Both the position numbers and the translations under genes were made by a program. DNA of 31,829 nucleotides from the NCBI GenBank assembly GCA_900544995.1, contig UQXC01000019.1, positions 1 to 31,829 on the forward strand, given 5' to 3'. The first letter of the stretch is position 1. The number at the start of each line of letters is the position of its first letter. This DNA is from an uncultured Collinsella sp. Its GTDB lineage: Bacteria; Actinomycetota; Coriobacteriia; Coriobacteriales; Coriobacteriaceae. Shown here one piece after another: positions 30,447 through 31,829 of the stretch. The notes beneath the pieces were generated by a model. That model searched no databases. It saw only the letters and a list, made by a program, of their open reading frames with translations, and had not been told where the DNA came from.

Positions 30447-31562
30447 CTACATCTCCTCCTTCACCAGCACGGCAAACGCGGCCAGCACCTCGTCGTTTTC
30501 CTGCGGGGTGCCTACGGTAATGCGCAGACAGTCCGCGAGCCCCGGCGCGTAACTAAAGTCGCGCACCAAAATCGAATACTCGTCGCGCAGACGCTCGCGC
30601 ACGCGCGTGGCATGCGGCGTGCGCACAAGCACAAAGTTCGCCGCGCTCGGCCATGCCTCCACGGGCATGCCCTCGGCAGCCATCGCGCGCAGAGCGGCCT
30701 GTTCGCGTTCGCGCTCGGATGCGACCTGCGCCACCACGGGCGTGTAGGCATCACGGGCACGCACGCAGGCAAGTGCTGCCGCCTGGCTCAGTACGTTGAC
30801 CGAATAGATCTGGCGAATCGCCGCGAACACGTCGATGACTTCGGGCGCCGCAATCACATAGCCCAGGCGCGTGCCGGCGGCGCCGAACGCCTTGGACAGT
30901 GTATGCAGAATCACCAGGTTAGGATGCTCGGCAATAAGGCCTTGCGCCGTAGTTGCCGCGCCAAACGAATCGTCGGCAAACTCCACGTAGGCCTCGTCGA
31001 CCATGACCATGCCGGGGCACGCATCGCACAGCGCCGCGACAAAGTCGAGCGGCGCCACGTCGCCCGTGGGATTGTTGGGCGAGGTCACGATCGCCAGGTT
31101 GCACTCGGGAGCCGCCGCAAGCACCGCCGCCTGGTCGAGCTCAAAAGTTACCGGGTCGCGCCACACGTCGCGCACCTCGGTCTGGCACAGCGACGCAAAG
31201 AACGCGTACTCGCTAAAGCACGGCGGGCAGTTGAGCAGGGTCCGCCCCGCGCCGCCAAACGCCAGCAGGAAGTTATAGAGTAGCTCGTCGCCGCCGTTGC
31301 CCACGCAGATGTTCTCGCGCGCCACGCCATGCCAGGCAGCAAGCTCGTCGCGCAGGTCGTTGGACATGGGATCGGGATAGCGGTTGAGCGGTGTGGCAGC
31401 CAAGGCCGCATCAACCGCCTCGCGCACGCCGGCCGGCACGGGATAGGTGTTCTCGTTGGCCGAAAGATTGATGCGCGTGGGCGTAAAGTTGGGATCGTAG
31501 GGCTCGATGCCGGTCAAGTAGGGCTGGACGAGCTCCTTCATGCACGGCGTGAGTTCGGCCAT
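30447..31562 (-). CDS. hisC: Histidinol-phosphate aminotransferase
   Basis: 371-residue PLP aminotransferase (fold type I). Signatures: INLSANENTYPVP, NRYPDP, NICVGNGGDELL, VTSPNNPTGD, VMVDEAYVEFAD, LHTLSKAFGAAGTRLGY with the Schiff-base lysine, and the terminal LRITVGTPQENDEVL. ATG 31562 is preceded by GAGGAGG and lies one base after the hisD stop. A longer open frame upstream overlaps hisD in another frame and is rejected. Confidence 0.96.
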   Translation of the reverse strand: MAELTPCMKELVQPYLTGIEPYDPNFTPTRINLSANENTYPVPAGVREAVDAALAATPLNRYPDPMSNDLRDELAAWHGVARENICVGNGGDELLYNFLLAFGGAGRTLLNCPPCFSEYAFFASLCQTEVRDVWRDPVTFELDQAAVLAAAPECNLAIVTSPNNPTGDVAPLDFVAALCDACPGMVMVDEAYVEFADDSFGAATTAQGLIAEHPNLVILHTLSKAFGAAGTRLGYVIAAPEVIDVFAAIRQIYSVNVLSQAAALACVRARDAYTPVVAQVASEREREQAALRAMAAEGMPVEAWPSAANFVLVRTPHATRVRERLRDEYSILVRDFSYAPGLADCLRITVGTPQENDEVLAAFAVLVKEEM

Positions 31563-31563
31563 G

Positions 31564-31829
31564 TTAGACCTCCTCGCCGGTCGCGCCAGCGGCACCGCCC
31601 GCAGCCGCCGCCAGGTCCACGCCCTCAGCAACCGTCGCCACGGCGTCGCCCGGCCAGGCGACCTTGGTCAGGTCGGCCGCGGCCAGAGACTCGGCACTCA
31701 CGGCATCCTCGCCCTGCTCCAGCACACGGCGACGCAGAGCGGCGGAAAGCGCGTGTGCCCACAGGCCCTCGGCCTCGGCCAGGCGCTGCGGAGCGGGGGC
31801 GTCGGAGAGCAAGCCCTCGAGGCCGTGAA
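31564..31829 (-). CDS. hisD: Histidinol dehydrogenase, C-terminal fragment (cut by window end)
   Basis: Only the last 87 codons are present; the gene continues beyond 31829. The recognisable part is APQRLAEAEGLWAHALS, matching the HisD C-terminal LAEAEGLTAHAESV region. About 60 residues follow (RRRVLEQGEDA..., ending ATGEEV), longer than the usual end and rich in Ala and Gly. Position directly before hisC, one base apart, strongly supports the identity. Confidence 0.82.
   Translation of the reverse strand, partial: HGLEGLLSDAPAPQRLAEAEGLWAHALSAALRRRVLEQGEDAVSAESLAAADLTKVAWPGDAVATVAEGVDLAAAAGGAAGATGEEV

Noticed and set aside
29835..31283. Open frame of about 480 codons on the plus strand across hisB and hisC
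   Set aside because: Antisense shadow of hisB/hisC with His/Arg-rich, domain-free translation.
31563..31631. 23-codon N-terminal extension of hisC
   Set aside because: It overlaps the hisD end in another frame; GAGGAGG precedes the ATG at 31562.

Overview
The window looks like a piece of chromosome from a high-GC actinobacterium of the Coriobacteriia, most probably Collinsella or a close gut relative. This is inferred from protein resemblance, the high-GC codon use, the eno-septum protein-Ppx order and the actinobacterial-style his operon. I could not run any search. Most of the DNA is ordinary housekeeping sequence; the unusual signals sit mainly in the intergenic regions.

Layout. Positions 1-1777 (minus strand) hold a BceRS-like two-component system. 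Positions 1947-5532 hold an aminotransferase plus ornithine-cyclodeaminase-family operon, divergent from a PucR-type regulator. Then come an unrecognised gene, purH, a GNAT acetyltransferase and a DUF2207 membrane protein (5551-10975). A second stretch carries gluQ, a metallophosphoesterase, a small membrane protein, and a plus-strand operon of a UBA/DUF4342 protein with an OmpR-type response regulator and its histidine kinase (11484-16537). Next are a VOC protein with an orphan galactitol-type PTS IIB (minus strand), a TPR-like membrane-anchored protein and tRNA-Leu(UAA). A DUF4143 AAA ATPase gene follows. It is preceded by a 33-bp tandem repeat and bracketed by two long inverted repeats. Positions 19929-25343 (minus strand) hold larC2-like, yfcE-like and mazG genes, then eno, a septum-formation protein and a Ppx/GppA phosphatase. 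The window ends with a PHP-type (histidinol-)phosphatase on the plus strand and the minus-strand operon (hisD)-hisC-hisB-hisH-hisA-hisF-hisI-hisE.

How the genes work together. HisC, B, H, A, F, I and E with the partial HisD cover most of histidine biosynthesis. The convergent PHP protein is a plausible source of the missing histidinol-phosphatase step. PurH is metabolically linked, because HisF/HisH release AICAR, which PurH consumes. MazG, YfcE, Ppx and eno form a housekeeping block.

The most interesting non-coding signals are: (i) a family of three long inverted repeats with TTGCGGTGRAATAG arms; (ii) the palindrome-bearing 33-bp tandem repeat at the ATPase promoter; (iii) two further dispersed repeat types; (iv) an 87-bp imperfect inverted repeat between hisI and hisF. 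I did not find a clear new multi-gene system. The best candidates for follow-up are the repeat-bracketed ATPase unit, the PucR/OCD/aminotransferase cluster, the orphan IIB-VOC pair and the stand-alone LarC2.
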